A stretch of DNA of 27,306 nucleotides from an uncultured Eubacteriales bacterium (lineage in GTDB: Bacteria; Bacillota; Clostridia; Oscillospirales; UBA644). Within the stretch, counting starts at the first letter, position 1; every line of letters begins with the position of its first letter. Under the pieces are notes generated by a model. The model ran no database searches, was not told the DNA's origin, and saw only the letters and a program-made list of their open reading frames with translations. Made by a program: the position numbers and the translations under genes. Below are positions 1-6,717 of this stretch, in pieces. Where the stretch lies: positions 1-27,306 of the forward strand of contig CAUHAO010000023.1 in the NCBI GenBank assembly GCA_959604355.1. The letters run 5' to 3'.

Positions 1-34
1 CGGGCAGCGCCCGCAATTCTTGTGAAACAAGAAT
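1..34 (-). promoter_or_regulatory. Two adjacent inverted repeats in the 5' leader of an off-window minus-strand transcript
   Basis: A perfect inverted repeat, ATTCTTGT and ACAAGAAT separated by 3 bases, lies at 16-34. A second, CGGGC and GCCCG separated by 3 bases, lies at 1-13. Both are just downstream of the minus-strand promoter at 45-73, so they would be among the first bases transcribed leftward. They could fold as two small hairpins, or the 16-34 palindrome could be a repressor operator. The gene they serve is outside the window. The repeats are directly visible; their role is inferred. Confidence 0.45.
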
Positions 35-44
35 CTCTGCGAAT

Positions 45-73
45 ATTATACCATAAAACCGACAATTTTTCAA
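45..73 (-). promoter_or_regulatory. Sigma-A type promoter firing leftward out of the window
   Basis: On the minus strand TTGAAA (68-73 on the plus strand) is followed by a 17-base spacer and a perfect TATAAT (45-50). The spacer ends in TGG, so this is also an extended -10 promoter. Transcription would start near position 38 and leave the left edge. It marks a divergent minus-strand gene outside the window. Confidence 0.75.
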
Positions 74-250
74 TAGGTAATTTTAAAACCAAAACATCAT
101 TTCGTTCGTTTTGAGCTTTTCGGTTATCCGTATCTCTCAAAAGCATAGCGTTTTTATCAGCGTTACGGCGATTATGCGGTGTTGATCGGTATGATTTTTG
201 TCGGTAGCGGCATTTCAGGCGGAAATCTGTTTTTGTCGAGTGACATCAGT

Positions 251-263
251 GAAAATGATTTTC
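251..263. promoter_or_regulatory. 13-base palindrome resembling a Fur-family half-operator
   Basis: GAAAAT and ATTTTC flank a single G, giving a perfect 6-1-6 palindrome. The surrounding 15 bases resemble the 7-1-7 Fur-type operator (TGATAAT-N-ATTATCA) with a few mismatches. No good promoter overlaps it, so a regulatory role is only a possibility. Confidence 0.25.
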
Positions 264-341
264 CTCGTTCCGGATGTGCTGTCGCTTATATCCGTTATTC
301 CCGGGGCGGTCGGAAGAAAAAACAATAAAACGGCAAACATT

Positions 342-371
342 CGCGGACGAAAAATCCGCGGACGTTTTTTT
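342..371 (+). terminator. Possible intrinsic terminator
   Basis: CGCGGA (342-347) pairs with TCCGCG (355-360) across a 7-base loop. After a 4-base gap comes a run of seven T's (365-371). The stem is short, and no plus-strand gene is recognised upstream, so this could also be chance or the end of an unrecognised short transcript. Confidence 0.35.
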
Positions 372-407
372 GCATGCGGAGCAAAATTGCAGTTTTCCGG
401 CCAAAGG

Positions 408-436
408 TTGACTTTTTGAGGGATTTATGGTAAAAT
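408..436 (+). promoter_or_regulatory. Promoter of the YigZ-family gene
   Basis: TTGACT (408-413), a 17-base spacer ending in TGG, then TAAAAT (431-436): a sigma-A type promoter with an extended -10. The predicted start near 443 leaves a leader of about 55 bases before the ATG at 499. Confidence 0.75.
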
Positions 437-498
437 GAAGCGACTTATGCGGCGGCGGGAATGTCCGACGCGGAAATCTGACGGGCGGAGGTGCGCAT

Positions 499-1125
499 AT
501 GGCGGCGATAACGGTGAAAAATGATTCAAGGACTGAATTTACGGAGAAAAAGTCCGTATTTATAGGCCAGGCGTTTTTCGTTACGTCGGAAGACGAGGCA
601 AAAGCGCGTATTGCCGGAGTGCGTGCGGAAAATCCTCAGGCGACGCACGTTTGTTACGCGTATTCGCTGCGTGCGGGGGCTCTGCAGAGGTTTTCGGATG
701 ACGGAGAGCCGTCGTCAACGGCAGGCATGCCGATACTGCATGTGATAAATGCACAGGGGCTTGTCGACACGCTGATAACCGTTACGAGGTATTTCGGCGG
801 TATTCTTCTGGGTGCCGGAGGGCTCGTAAGGGCGTATTCATCGTCCGCGGCGGATGCTGTCGAGGCGGCGGGCAAGACCGAGATAATCGGATTTACGGAG
901 TTTTCGCTGGCGTATGCGTATGACCTGCACAATTCCGTCGAACGGGCGCTTTCACAGGCGGGAGCGACGGTCGTTTCGCGCGATTTTGCGGAAAAAGTGA
1001 CCGTTTCGGCGAGCCTTCCGTCGGCGGATTTCGCATCACTTTCGGCAAGGCTTTCGGGCGATTATCATAAATATATAGATATACGTTTTATAGCTGAGAC
1101 ATTCGGCAGACGGACCGATAAATAA
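499..1125 (+). CDS. YigZ/IMPACT (UPF0029) family protein
   Basis: A 208-residue protein of the YigZ/IMPACT family, conserved in bacteria. Eukaryotic IMPACT proteins act in translation control, but the bacterial role is not settled. The N-terminal domain carries the family signature: a DDGEPSSTAG block (about residues 71-80) followed by a TRYFGG block and a glycine-rich LGAGGLVRAY block (about 97-115). The C-terminal third fits the small ferredoxin-like second domain of YigZ. Length matches the family (about 200-220). The ATG at 499 is chosen because GGAGGTG lies 6 bases upstream. The gene has its own extended -10 promoter and a hairpin terminator, so it appears monocistronic and separate from the rnf genes downstream. 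Confidence 0.92.
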   Translation: MAAITVKNDSRTEFTEKKSVFIGQAFFVTSEDEAKARIAGVRAENPQATHVCYAYSLRAGALQRFSDDGEPSSTAGMPILHVINAQGLVDTLITVTRYFGGILLGAGGLVRAYSSSAADAVEAAGKTEIIGFTEFSLAYAYDLHNSVERALSQAGATVVSRDFAEKVTVSASLPSADFASLSARLSGDYHKYIDIRFIAETFGRRTDK

Positions 1126-1131
1126 TACAGC

Positions 1132-1167
1132 GGCACTCGCCTTTGGGGTGGGTGCCTTGTTTCTTTC
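1132..1167 (+). terminator. Terminator after the YigZ-family gene
   Basis: A 10-base-pair stem (GGCACTCGCC at 1132-1141 with GGTGGGTGCC at 1147-1156, two G-U pairs included) with a TTTGG loop is followed by a T-rich but interrupted tail (1157-1167). It lies 6 bases after the stop codon. The imperfect T tract may permit some read-through. Confidence 0.7.
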
Positions 1168-1190
1168 GGGAGGAAAAAGGAGTCGGAATA

Positions 1191-1316
1191 ATGGAAATTT
1201 ATAAAAAATGCGCAAAAGGACTTGAAATTTTTCTGAATTTAGTATATAATGAGAAAAAATATAACCTTTATCAAAAGATATTATTATGCCCGAATGTGCT
1301 TCGGGAGCTGATATGA
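1191..1316 (+). CDS. Possible 41-residue small protein or leader peptide upstream of rnfC
   Basis: A short ORF (ATG 1191, TGA 1314-1316) that resembles no family I know. It is preceded by an AAGGAG SD ending at 1182, with an 8-base gap to the ATG, as good as any in this window. Its stop lies against the GAGGTG SD of rnfC, a layout seen for translationally coupled or leader ORFs. The product would be lysine-rich with cysteines at about residues 7 and 33. Against it: the strongest promoter-like sequence here (1222-1250) lies inside the ORF, so a transcript from that site would lack its start, and the ORF is much more AT-rich than its neighbours. It would then rely on read-through from yigZ. Confidence 0.3.
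   Translation: MEIYKKCAKGLEIFLNLVYNEKKYNLYQKILLCPNVLRELI
1222..1250 (+). promoter_or_regulatory. Promoter of the rnf operon
   Basis: TTGAAA (1222-1227), a 17-base spacer and a perfect TATAAT (1245-1250). The predicted start near 1257 gives a leader of about 70 bases to the rnfC start at 1326. It lies inside the possible small ORF at 1191-1316. Confidence 0.7.
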
Positions 1317-1325
1317 GGTGTTTCA

Positions 1326-2630
1326 ATGGCATTCCCGTTCAAGGGCGGAATACGACCCGAACATAATAAAGAAAAAACCGCGTCAAGCCCCGTCGAGGAG
1401 CCGGCTGCACCGAGCGAGGTGATAATCCCGCTTTTACAACATGTCGGAACTCCGTGCGATCCTCTTGTCGAGGTCGGACAGCGTGTGCTTGTCGGACAAA
1501 AAATAGGTGACGGTGACGATGAAACGTCGTGCCCTGTGCACGCTTCGGTCGCGGGAACCGTCAAGTCGATTTCCGAGCAATGGCATCCTTCGGGGATAAA
1601 AATGCCCGCGATAGTTATAGAAAACGATTTTACGGACGAGCGTGACGAGTCTTTTCCTGCGTGCGATGACACCGATGCGCTTACCCCCGACGAAATAATT
1701 GCCTACGCACGGGAAGCCGGAATCGTAGGCATGGGCGGCGGTGCGTATCCTCTGCACGCGAAACTTCGCCGCGCGATAGAGAAAAAAGTCGACATAATAA
1801 TAATCAACGGCTCGGAAAGTGAGCCTTTTATCACGTCTGACCACCGTGCGATGGTTGAGTATCCGCGCACGATAGTCAACGGCATAAGGCTGATAATGCA
1901 ATGCCTGCGTAAAAAAGAGGCATATATCGCCATCGAGGAAAACAAGCCCGACGCGATAGCGACGATGTCCACAACGGCGTCCGACACGGGCATATCCGTG
2001 TTCGAGCTTCCCGCAAAATATCCGCAGGGCGGAGAGATCCAGCTCATAAAAGCGATAACCGGCAGGGAGGTTCCCCCCGGAAAACAGCCGACGGATATAG
2101 GCTGCATCGTGCTCAACGTCGATACCTGCGCGTCTCTTTACAGAGCCGTTTTCAAAGGCAGGCCGCTGACAAAACGTATCTGCACGGTCTCAGGTTCCGC
2201 CGTCTCAAACCCGAAAAATCTGCTTGTGCGCATAGGTACGCCGTATCATCTGCTTTTCGAGACATGCGGCGGATTTGTTGCGGATCCTTATAAGATAGTC
2301 GCGGGCGGCCCGATGATGGGTATTGCCCAGCATACACTTGCCGCGCCCGTTGTAAAGGCGACGACGGGACTTCTCGCATTTTCCGGCAATGAAGAGACCG
2401 TGTCGGACGAACAAAGATGCATACGTTGCGGCAAATGCGTGCGCGCGTGCCCGATGCGTTTGATGCCGAACATGATTTATCTTTATGCCGAAAAGAACGA
2501 ATTCGGCAAATGCAAGCAGCTGAATGTGGGAGACTGTATAGAGTGCGGCTGCTGCTCGTACGTGTGCCCCGGAAAACTTCCGCTCGTTCAGGCAATGCAG
2601 ATGGCAAAATGGCATCTGCCGCGTAAATAA
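1326..2630 (+). CDS. rnfC: Rnf complex subunit RnfC, NADH-binding Fe-S protein
   Basis: RnfC is the peripheral subunit of the Rnf complex that exchanges electrons with NAD+/NADH. The complex couples electron flow from reduced ferredoxin to NAD+ with Na+ or H+ export. The 434-residue protein shows an N-terminal barrel-sandwich region (about 30-100), the glycine-rich GMGGGAYP nucleotide/FMN segment (about 135-142), the SESEP block (163-167), an SLBB-like region, and two ferredoxin-type [4Fe-4S] motifs: C365, C368, C371, C375 and C404, C407, C410, C414. GAGGTG 5 bases before the ATG supports the start. It lacks the long alanine/lysine-rich C-terminal tail of proteobacterial RnfC, as is usual in clostridia. 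It is the first gene of a canonical C-D-G-E-A-B operon. Confidence 0.96.
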   Translation: MAFPFKGGIRPEHNKEKTASSPVEEPAAPSEVIIPLLQHVGTPCDPLVEVGQRVLVGQKIGDGDDETSCPVHASVAGTVKSISEQWHPSGIKMPAIVIENDFTDERDESFPACDDTDALTPDEIIAYAREAGIVGMGGGAYPLHAKLRRAIEKKVDIIIINGSESEPFITSDHRAMVEYPRTIVNGIRLIMQCLRKKEAYIAIEENKPDAIATMSTTASDTGISVFELPAKYPQGGEIQLIKAITGREVPPGKQPTDIGCIVLNVDTCASLYRAVFKGRPLTKRICTVSGSAVSNPKNLLVRIGTPYHLLFETCGGFVADPYKIVAGGPMMGIAQHTLAAPVVKATTGLLAFSGNEETVSDEQRCIRCGKCVRACPMRLMPNMIYLYAEKNEFGKCKQLNVGDCIECGCCSYVCPGKLPLVQAMQMAKWHLPRK

Positions 2631-2650
2631 AGCGGAGACTCCATTCATCG

Positions 2651-2657
2651 AAAGGAT
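2651..2657 (+). promoter_or_regulatory. RBS that decides the rnfD start
   Basis: AAAGGAT at 2651-2657 is correctly placed (about 10 bases) for the ATG at 2668 but runs into the in-frame ATG at 2656. The 2668 start also gives an N-terminus that matches RnfD proteins. Confidence 0.6.
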
Positions 2658-2667
2658 GTGTAAAAAC

Positions 2668-3684
2668 ATGCCGAAACGCTTTCTTGTCAACGCGGCTCCT
2701 CATTACCGCGCTGACTGGTCAACGCGCTCGATAATGTTTGACGTTATAATCGCGCTCATTCCGGTTATCGCCGTTGCAACGGTGTATTTCGGGCTTCGCG
2801 CACTATCCATGACCGTTGTTTCCGTTGCCGGCTGTATAGCGTCGGAAACTCTCTTCAATGTCATTGCAAAAAAGAAAAATACCGCGAGCGACCTGTCATG
2901 TATCGTCACGGGAATACTTTTGGCGATGTCACTTCCCGTTGCCGCGCCGTATTGGCTCGTAGTTGTAGGGGATGTGTTCGCGATAGTCGTCGTGAAGATG
3001 CTTTTCGGTGGGCTCGGAAAGAATTTCGCAAATCCGACTCTTGCCGCGAGAGCCTTCCTATTCTCATGGCCCGTGCTTATGACGACGTTCGTGTCACCGA
3101 TGCTCACCGTGTCCTTGCCGATATTATCCGACCCGTTGACGTTTAACGGGCAGGAGTCGGCGTACATAGATTCAGTCTCGTCCGCCACCCCTCTTGCAGA
3201 ACTCAAAGCGGGAACTCTGCCGTCGTCCGCAGTACAGCTGTTTATCGGAAATCATGCAGGATGTATGGGCGAAACGTGCGCCGCAGTAATACTTATCGGC
3301 GGGATTTATCTGCTTCTCCGCAGAGTCATCACTCTTCATATACCGCTTTCGTATATCGGGACGGTCGCATTGCTGACATTTGTTTTTCCGCAATACGGAA
3401 GCATGTTCAACATTGACTTCATGCTCTCTCAGATATTGGGCGGAAGCCTTATGCTTGCGGCGTTTTTCATGGCTACGGATTATTCCACAAGTCCCGTCAC
3501 GGGCAGGGGCAAAGTTATATACGGCGTCGGATGCGGCGTACTTACGGTGCTGCTGAGATATTACAGCAATTACCCCGAAGGCACGATGTATGCGATACTG
3601 ATAATGAACATTTTCGCGTTCGCTCTCGATAAAGCGACTGCGCCCAAGCGTTACGGAATAGGAGGCGGTTACCATGTCGAATGA
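2668..3684 (+). CDS. rnfD: Rnf complex membrane subunit RnfD (covalent FMN)
   Basis: RnfD is an integral membrane subunit related to NqrB that carries covalently bound FMN and lies on the ion-coupled electron path. From the ATG at 2668 the protein has 338 residues and many hydrophobic helices. The N-terminal PHYRADWSTRSIMFDV segment is the family's hallmark start. The flavinylation motif is present as SSATPL, with the FMN acceptor expected at Thr174 (by analogy to the SGAT threonine in RnfD/NqrB). The loop GGLGKNFANPTLAARAF is also typical. A longer start at 2656 is possible but has a badly placed SD. It overlaps rnfG by 11 bases, indicating coupled translation. Confidence 0.95.
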   Translation: MPKRFLVNAAPHYRADWSTRSIMFDVIIALIPVIAVATVYFGLRALSMTVVSVAGCIASETLFNVIAKKKNTASDLSCIVTGILLAMSLPVAAPYWLVVVGDVFAIVVVKMLFGGLGKNFANPTLAARAFLFSWPVLMTTFVSPMLTVSLPILSDPLTFNGQESAYIDSVSSATPLAELKAGTLPSSAVQLFIGNHAGCMGETCAAVILIGGIYLLLRRVITLHIPLSYIGTVALLTFVFPQYGSMFNIDFMLSQILGGSLMLAAFFMATDYSTSPVTGRGKVIYGVGCGVLTVLLRYYSNYPEGTMYAILIMNIFAFALDKATAPKRYGIGGGYHVE

Positions 3685-4324
3685 AGCCGAGAGATTCGAT
3701 TCCGAAACATCCGCGTCATTGACCCCATCCGAAAGTCCGAAACAGCGTAAGCGTTCGTCGGAAATAGAAAAACTCTCCTTCCGCCTTATGATAATAGTCG
3801 CCGCTGTCGCATTCATGCTCGCGCTTGTCAACGTCGTGACGTCTTCACGCATAGAAAAGAACATGAATGCTCGGACCCATGAGGCTATGAGTTCTCTTTT
3901 TGTGACTGCGGAAATGTTTGACCGCGTCGATATTCCCGATTCGTACGGGATATCGCCGAACGTGAAAGCCGTATACGACGCAAAGAGCGGTGAATATGAT
4001 TCAACCATAGGCTATTGCGTAGTCATCGAGGTCAACGGCTTCGGCGGAAAAATAAAAATGCTCGTCGGAGTTTCCACGTCCGTCAACGTCACGGGTGTGA
4101 AGATACTCAGTCACGGCGAAACGGCGGGATATGCCCAAAAAGCTCTTTCTGAGGGCGGAGTGCTTATTTCGTCGCTGATAAACGCATCGCAGTCGTCTGT
4201 AACGGGCGTTGAGACCGTTTCCGGCGCGACCGTGACTTCAAAGAGCGTCATTGCGGGCACGGCTGCTGCGCTTGACGCCGTCAGAGCGGTCATAGATGCC
4301 ACGGACGCGGAAGGAGGGCTCTGA
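3674..4324 (+). CDS. rnfG: Rnf complex subunit RnfG (covalent FMN)
   Basis: RnfG is a membrane-anchored FMN-binding subunit, related to NqrC, whose soluble domain faces the outside. The 216-residue protein has a charged N-terminal 35 residues, one transmembrane helix (about 36-58) and an FMN-binding domain ending in SGATVTS, where Thr186 is the expected phosphoester attachment site. The N-terminal cytoplasmic extension of about 30 residues is rich in Ser and Glu. The start at 3674 has GGAGG close upstream and overlaps the end of rnfD. Flavin transfer needs an ApbE-type transferase, which is not in this window. Confidence 0.95.
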   Translation: MSNEAERFDSETSASLTPSESPKQRKRSSEIEKLSFRLMIIVAAVAFMLALVNVVTSSRIEKNMNARTHEAMSSLFVTAEMFDRVDIPDSYGISPNVKAVYDAKSGEYDSTIGYCVVIEVNGFGGKIKMLVGVSTSVNVTGVKILSHGETAGYAQKALSEGGVLISSLINASQSSVTGVETVSGATVTSKSVIAGTAAALDAVRAVIDATDAEGGL

Positions 4325-4325
4325 T

Positions 4326-4985
4326 ATGCAGGAAGATGTCAGAATATATAAGAATTCCAACCGCAAAAAAAACGATAAAAAGCGCCTTTACGCCAAGGTA
4401 ATAAGAGATGGCGTATTTGAGCGCAACCCGATATTCGCACAGATGCTCGGCCTTTGCCCCACGCTCGCCGTGACGACAACCGTCCTCAACGGAATAGGCA
4501 TGGGGATAGCGGCAACATTCGTGCTGATATTCTCGAACCTGCTCGTGTCTTTGCTGCGCAAATTCATTCCCCCGAAGATACGTATCGCGGCTTACATAGT
4601 GATAATTTCGGGATTTGTTACCGTAGTGGATATGCTGATGCAGGCGTTTTTGCCGTCGCTTTCGGAGTCGCTCGGTATTTTCGTGCCTCTGATAGTTGTC
4701 AACTGCATGATACTCGGCCGCGCCGAATCGTTCGCGTCGAAGAACACCCCCCTCATTTCCGCCATAGACGGACTTGCTACGGGTGCGGGCTTCACGCTTG
4801 CACTGCTGATAGTCTCCGCTGTAAGAGAATTGCTCGGCAGCGGCACTCTTTTAGGATTCAGCATCTTGGGCGCGTCGTTCTCACCCGCGCTGATAATTGT
4901 ACTGCCGGCGGGCGGATTCCTTGTTCTCGGATTCGTTACGGCCGCGCTCCGCGCGATATCCGACAGGCATAAGGAGGAAAAATGA
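4326..4985 (+). CDS. rnfE: Rnf complex membrane subunit RnfE
   Basis: RnfE is one of two homologous six-helix subunits (with RnfA) that together hold an intramembrane iron-sulfur cluster. The 219-residue protein has a basic N-terminal stretch of about 30 residues, then six hydrophobic segments. Diagnostic blocks are GLCPTLAVTT (near residue 42), with its membrane cysteine, and VNCMILGRAESFASKN (near residue 133). The ATG at 4326 is chosen because AAGGAGG lies 8 bases upstream; an in-frame start at 4296 would lie inside rnfG without an SD. The gene begins 2 bases after the rnfG stop. Confidence 0.95.
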   Translation: MQEDVRIYKNSNRKKNDKKRLYAKVIRDGVFERNPIFAQMLGLCPTLAVTTTVLNGIGMGIAATFVLIFSNLLVSLLRKFIPPKIRIAAYIVIISGFVTVVDMLMQAFLPSLSESLGIFVPLIVVNCMILGRAESFASKNTPLISAIDGLATGAGFTLALLIVSAVRELLGSGTLLGFSILGASFSPALIIVLPAGGFLVLGFVTAALRAISDRHKEEK

Positions 4986-4986
4986 T

Positions 4987-5571
4987 ATGCTGAATTTGTT
5001 TTTCATCTCCCTGTCCGCGATATTCATAGAGAATTTTGTGCTCGTAAAGTTTCTTGGCTGCTGCCCGTTCCTCGGCGTTTCGGGCAAAACGGGCACTTCG
5101 GTCGGCATGGGCCTCTCGGTCATATTCACAATGACCGTATCGAGCGCGATAACCTGGCCGCTGTATCATTTCATTCTCGAACCGCTCGGGCTTGAATATC
5201 TCAAGACCGTGGTATTCATCCTCATCATAGCATCATTAGTGCAGATAATAGAGCTGTTTTTGCAGAAAAATGCCCCGTCGCTGTATTCTGCGCTGGGAAT
5301 ATATCTGCCGCTGATAACGACTAATTGCGCAGTTCTCGGTGTGGCACTGCTCAACATCGGAAATGATTACTCTTTTATAGAATCTGTCGTTTACGGTTTT
5401 TTCGCCGGTGTTGGATTCCTTCTTGCGATATTCCTTATGTCGCTCATACGCGAGCGCATAGACTATGCCGATATACCAAAGCCGTTCCGCGGCTACCCCA
5501 TAGTTCTCATCGCCGCGGCGATACTCGGGCTGGCATTCATGGGATTCAGAGGCCTTAGCCTTCCGTTCTGA
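4987..5571 (+). CDS. rnfA: Rnf complex membrane subunit RnfA
   Basis: RnfA is the six-helix partner of RnfE with inverted topology. The 194-residue protein shows the expected start MLNLFFISLSAIFIENFVL, the conserved FLGCCPFLGVS block with the cluster-ligand cysteine, and the TTNCAVLG block. Length matches the family (about 190). The ATG at 4987 follows the rnfE stop by 1 base, with an AAGGAGG-type SD just upstream inside rnfE. Upstream in-frame starts from 4897 would only translate rnfE out of frame. Confidence 0.95.
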   Translation: MLNLFFISLSAIFIENFVLVKFLGCCPFLGVSGKTGTSVGMGLSVIFTMTVSSAITWPLYHFILEPLGLEYLKTVVFILIIASLVQIIELFLQKNAPSLYSALGIYLPLITTNCAVLGVALLNIGNDYSFIESVVYGFFAGVGFLLAIFLMSLIRERIDYADIPKPFRGYPIVLIAAAILGLAFMGFRGLSLPF

Positions 5572-5589
5572 TAAGAAAGGTCTGATAAA

Positions 5590-6573
5590 ATGGATTTTGC
5601 AAATATCGTCATCACCGTCCTTGTCATGGCGATACTCGGGCTTTTGCTCGGGTTTCTCGTCGCTATTGCCGGAAAGGTGTTTTATGTACGCAGGGACGAA
5701 CGTGTCGAAAAGATAAAGGAACTTCTGCCCGACGCGAACTGCGGCGGCTGTGGCTGCGCGGGATGCGAGGAATACGCCCGCGCGATAGTGCGCGAGGGTG
5801 AGCAGACGAACAAATGCTCCGTCGGCGGAGACCGTACGGCGGCACAGATAGCACAGATAATGGGAACGCCCGTTAAAAAAACCGTCCGTATGCGGGCTCA
5901 GGTCATGTGCAGCGGCACGAACCGCCTTGCCTCGCGCAAATATAATTACGAAGGGCTCAAAGACTGTCTTTCCGTTGCAAGACTCGGAAACGGCCCGAAA
6001 GAATGTCTGTACGGCTGTATCGGTCTCGGAACATGCGTTAAGGCATGTCATTTCGGCGCGATAAAGGTTGAGAGCGGCGTCGCTGTTGTCGAGCATGAAA
6101 AATGCAGAGCGTGCGGAATGTGCGTGTCCGCGTGTCCGCAGAATATAATCAAGCTTATTCCTTACGATACTGACGTGTGGGTCGGATGCAGTAATCAGGG
6201 CAAGGGCAGAGATGTGAGAACGGTCTGCAAAGTCGGATGCACCTCTTGCGGGATATGCGCGAAAAGCTGTCCCTCGGAAGCGATAAGCATAGAGGACGGC
6301 ATCGCCGTCATAGATTATTCAAAATGCGTGAACTGCGGTCTTTGCGTTGAAAAATGTCCGCGTAAGATTATAAGATCGGGCAAGGATCAGATATCCAACG
6401 GCGCCACGATAACCTCCGCGCCTGTCGAGGTCGTCGCTCCAAAAGCTGAGATTCACGTGTCGGAGCGCCTTTTTACTGAGGATGCCCCCGAATTCCGAAG
6501 CGGGACCACTGAACCTGTTGATTCACTTGAGATAGGGACGGTAAACGAAGATGATAATCAGACACAGACGTAA
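5590..6573 (+). CDS. rnfB: Rnf complex subunit RnfB, polyferredoxin entry subunit
   Basis: RnfB accepts electrons from soluble reduced ferredoxin and passes them into the membrane complex. The 327-residue protein has an N-terminal anchor helix (about 7-30), a Fe-S domain with clustered cysteines C51, C54, C56, C59 and C76, and then ferredoxin-like repeats with four further cysteine clusters (CIGLGTCVKAC, CRACGMCVSACP, CTSCGICAKSCP, CVNCGLCVEKCP). This is the extended form common in clostridia. The last 50 or so residues are acidic and cluster-free. The SD AAAGG lies about 10 bases upstream of the ATG. A small membrane ORF starts inside its 3' end. Confidence 0.96.
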   Translation: MDFANIVITVLVMAILGLLLGFLVAIAGKVFYVRRDERVEKIKELLPDANCGGCGCAGCEEYARAIVREGEQTNKCSVGGDRTAAQIAQIMGTPVKKTVRMRAQVMCSGTNRLASRKYNYEGLKDCLSVARLGNGPKECLYGCIGLGTCVKACHFGAIKVESGVAVVEHEKCRACGMCVSACPQNIIKLIPYDTDVWVGCSNQGKGRDVRTVCKVGCTSCGICAKSCPSEAISIEDGIAVIDYSKCVNCGLCVEKCPRKIIRSGKDQISNGATITSAPVEVVAPKAEIHVSERLFTEDAPEFRSGTTEPVDSLEIGTVNEDDNQTQT

Positions 6574-6709
6574 GGAGTATTATACTCCGCCGGAAAAAAA
6601 GAAGGCTTCGTCATTGAATATAGCGGTGTATATCGCGGTGGGAGCCGTGGCTCTCGTACTCGGATACTTTGCGGCTCATCCGCTGATGATACTTCTCGGG
6701 CTTGTTTGA
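6551..6709 (+). CDS. Hidden 52-residue single-pass membrane protein between rnfB and holB
   Basis: I do not recognise this family. The ORF (ATG 6551, TGA 6707-6709) overlaps the last 23 bases of rnfB in another frame and ends against the GAGGTG SD of holB. It thereby fills the only gap in an otherwise tightly packed operon. The predicted protein has a strongly basic N-terminus (RHRRKEYY, then PPEKKK), followed by about 30 almost uninterrupted hydrophobic residues forming one transmembrane helix, a positive-inside arrangement. The SD is weak (AGGGACGG about 10 bases upstream), so translation may be coupled to rnfB termination. It could be a small Rnf accessory subunit or a neutral linker ORF. 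The sequence shows a plausible gene, not a function. Confidence 0.55.
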   Translation: MIIRHRRKEYYTPPEKKKASSLNIAVYIAVGAVALVLGYFAAHPLMILLGLV

Positions 6710-6717
6710 GGTGAAAG

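Larger units (their letters stand above)
74..407. other. Intergenic stretch with no convincing gene
   Basis: This region lies between a leftward promoter and the rightward yigZ promoter. A 73-codon plus-strand frame at 198-419 has no SD and no family likeness, so I do not call it a gene. Visible structure is limited to a weak inverted repeat (TTTTGAG near 110, CTCAAAA near 136), the 13-base palindrome at 251-263 and the hairpin followed by T's at 342-371. No tRNA or recognisable riboswitch was seen. Confidence 0.5.

Noticed and set aside
198..419. 73-codon plus-strand ORF in the left intergenic region
   Set aside because: No SD, no recognisable family, non-ATG start, and it crosses a possible terminator and the yigZ -35 region.
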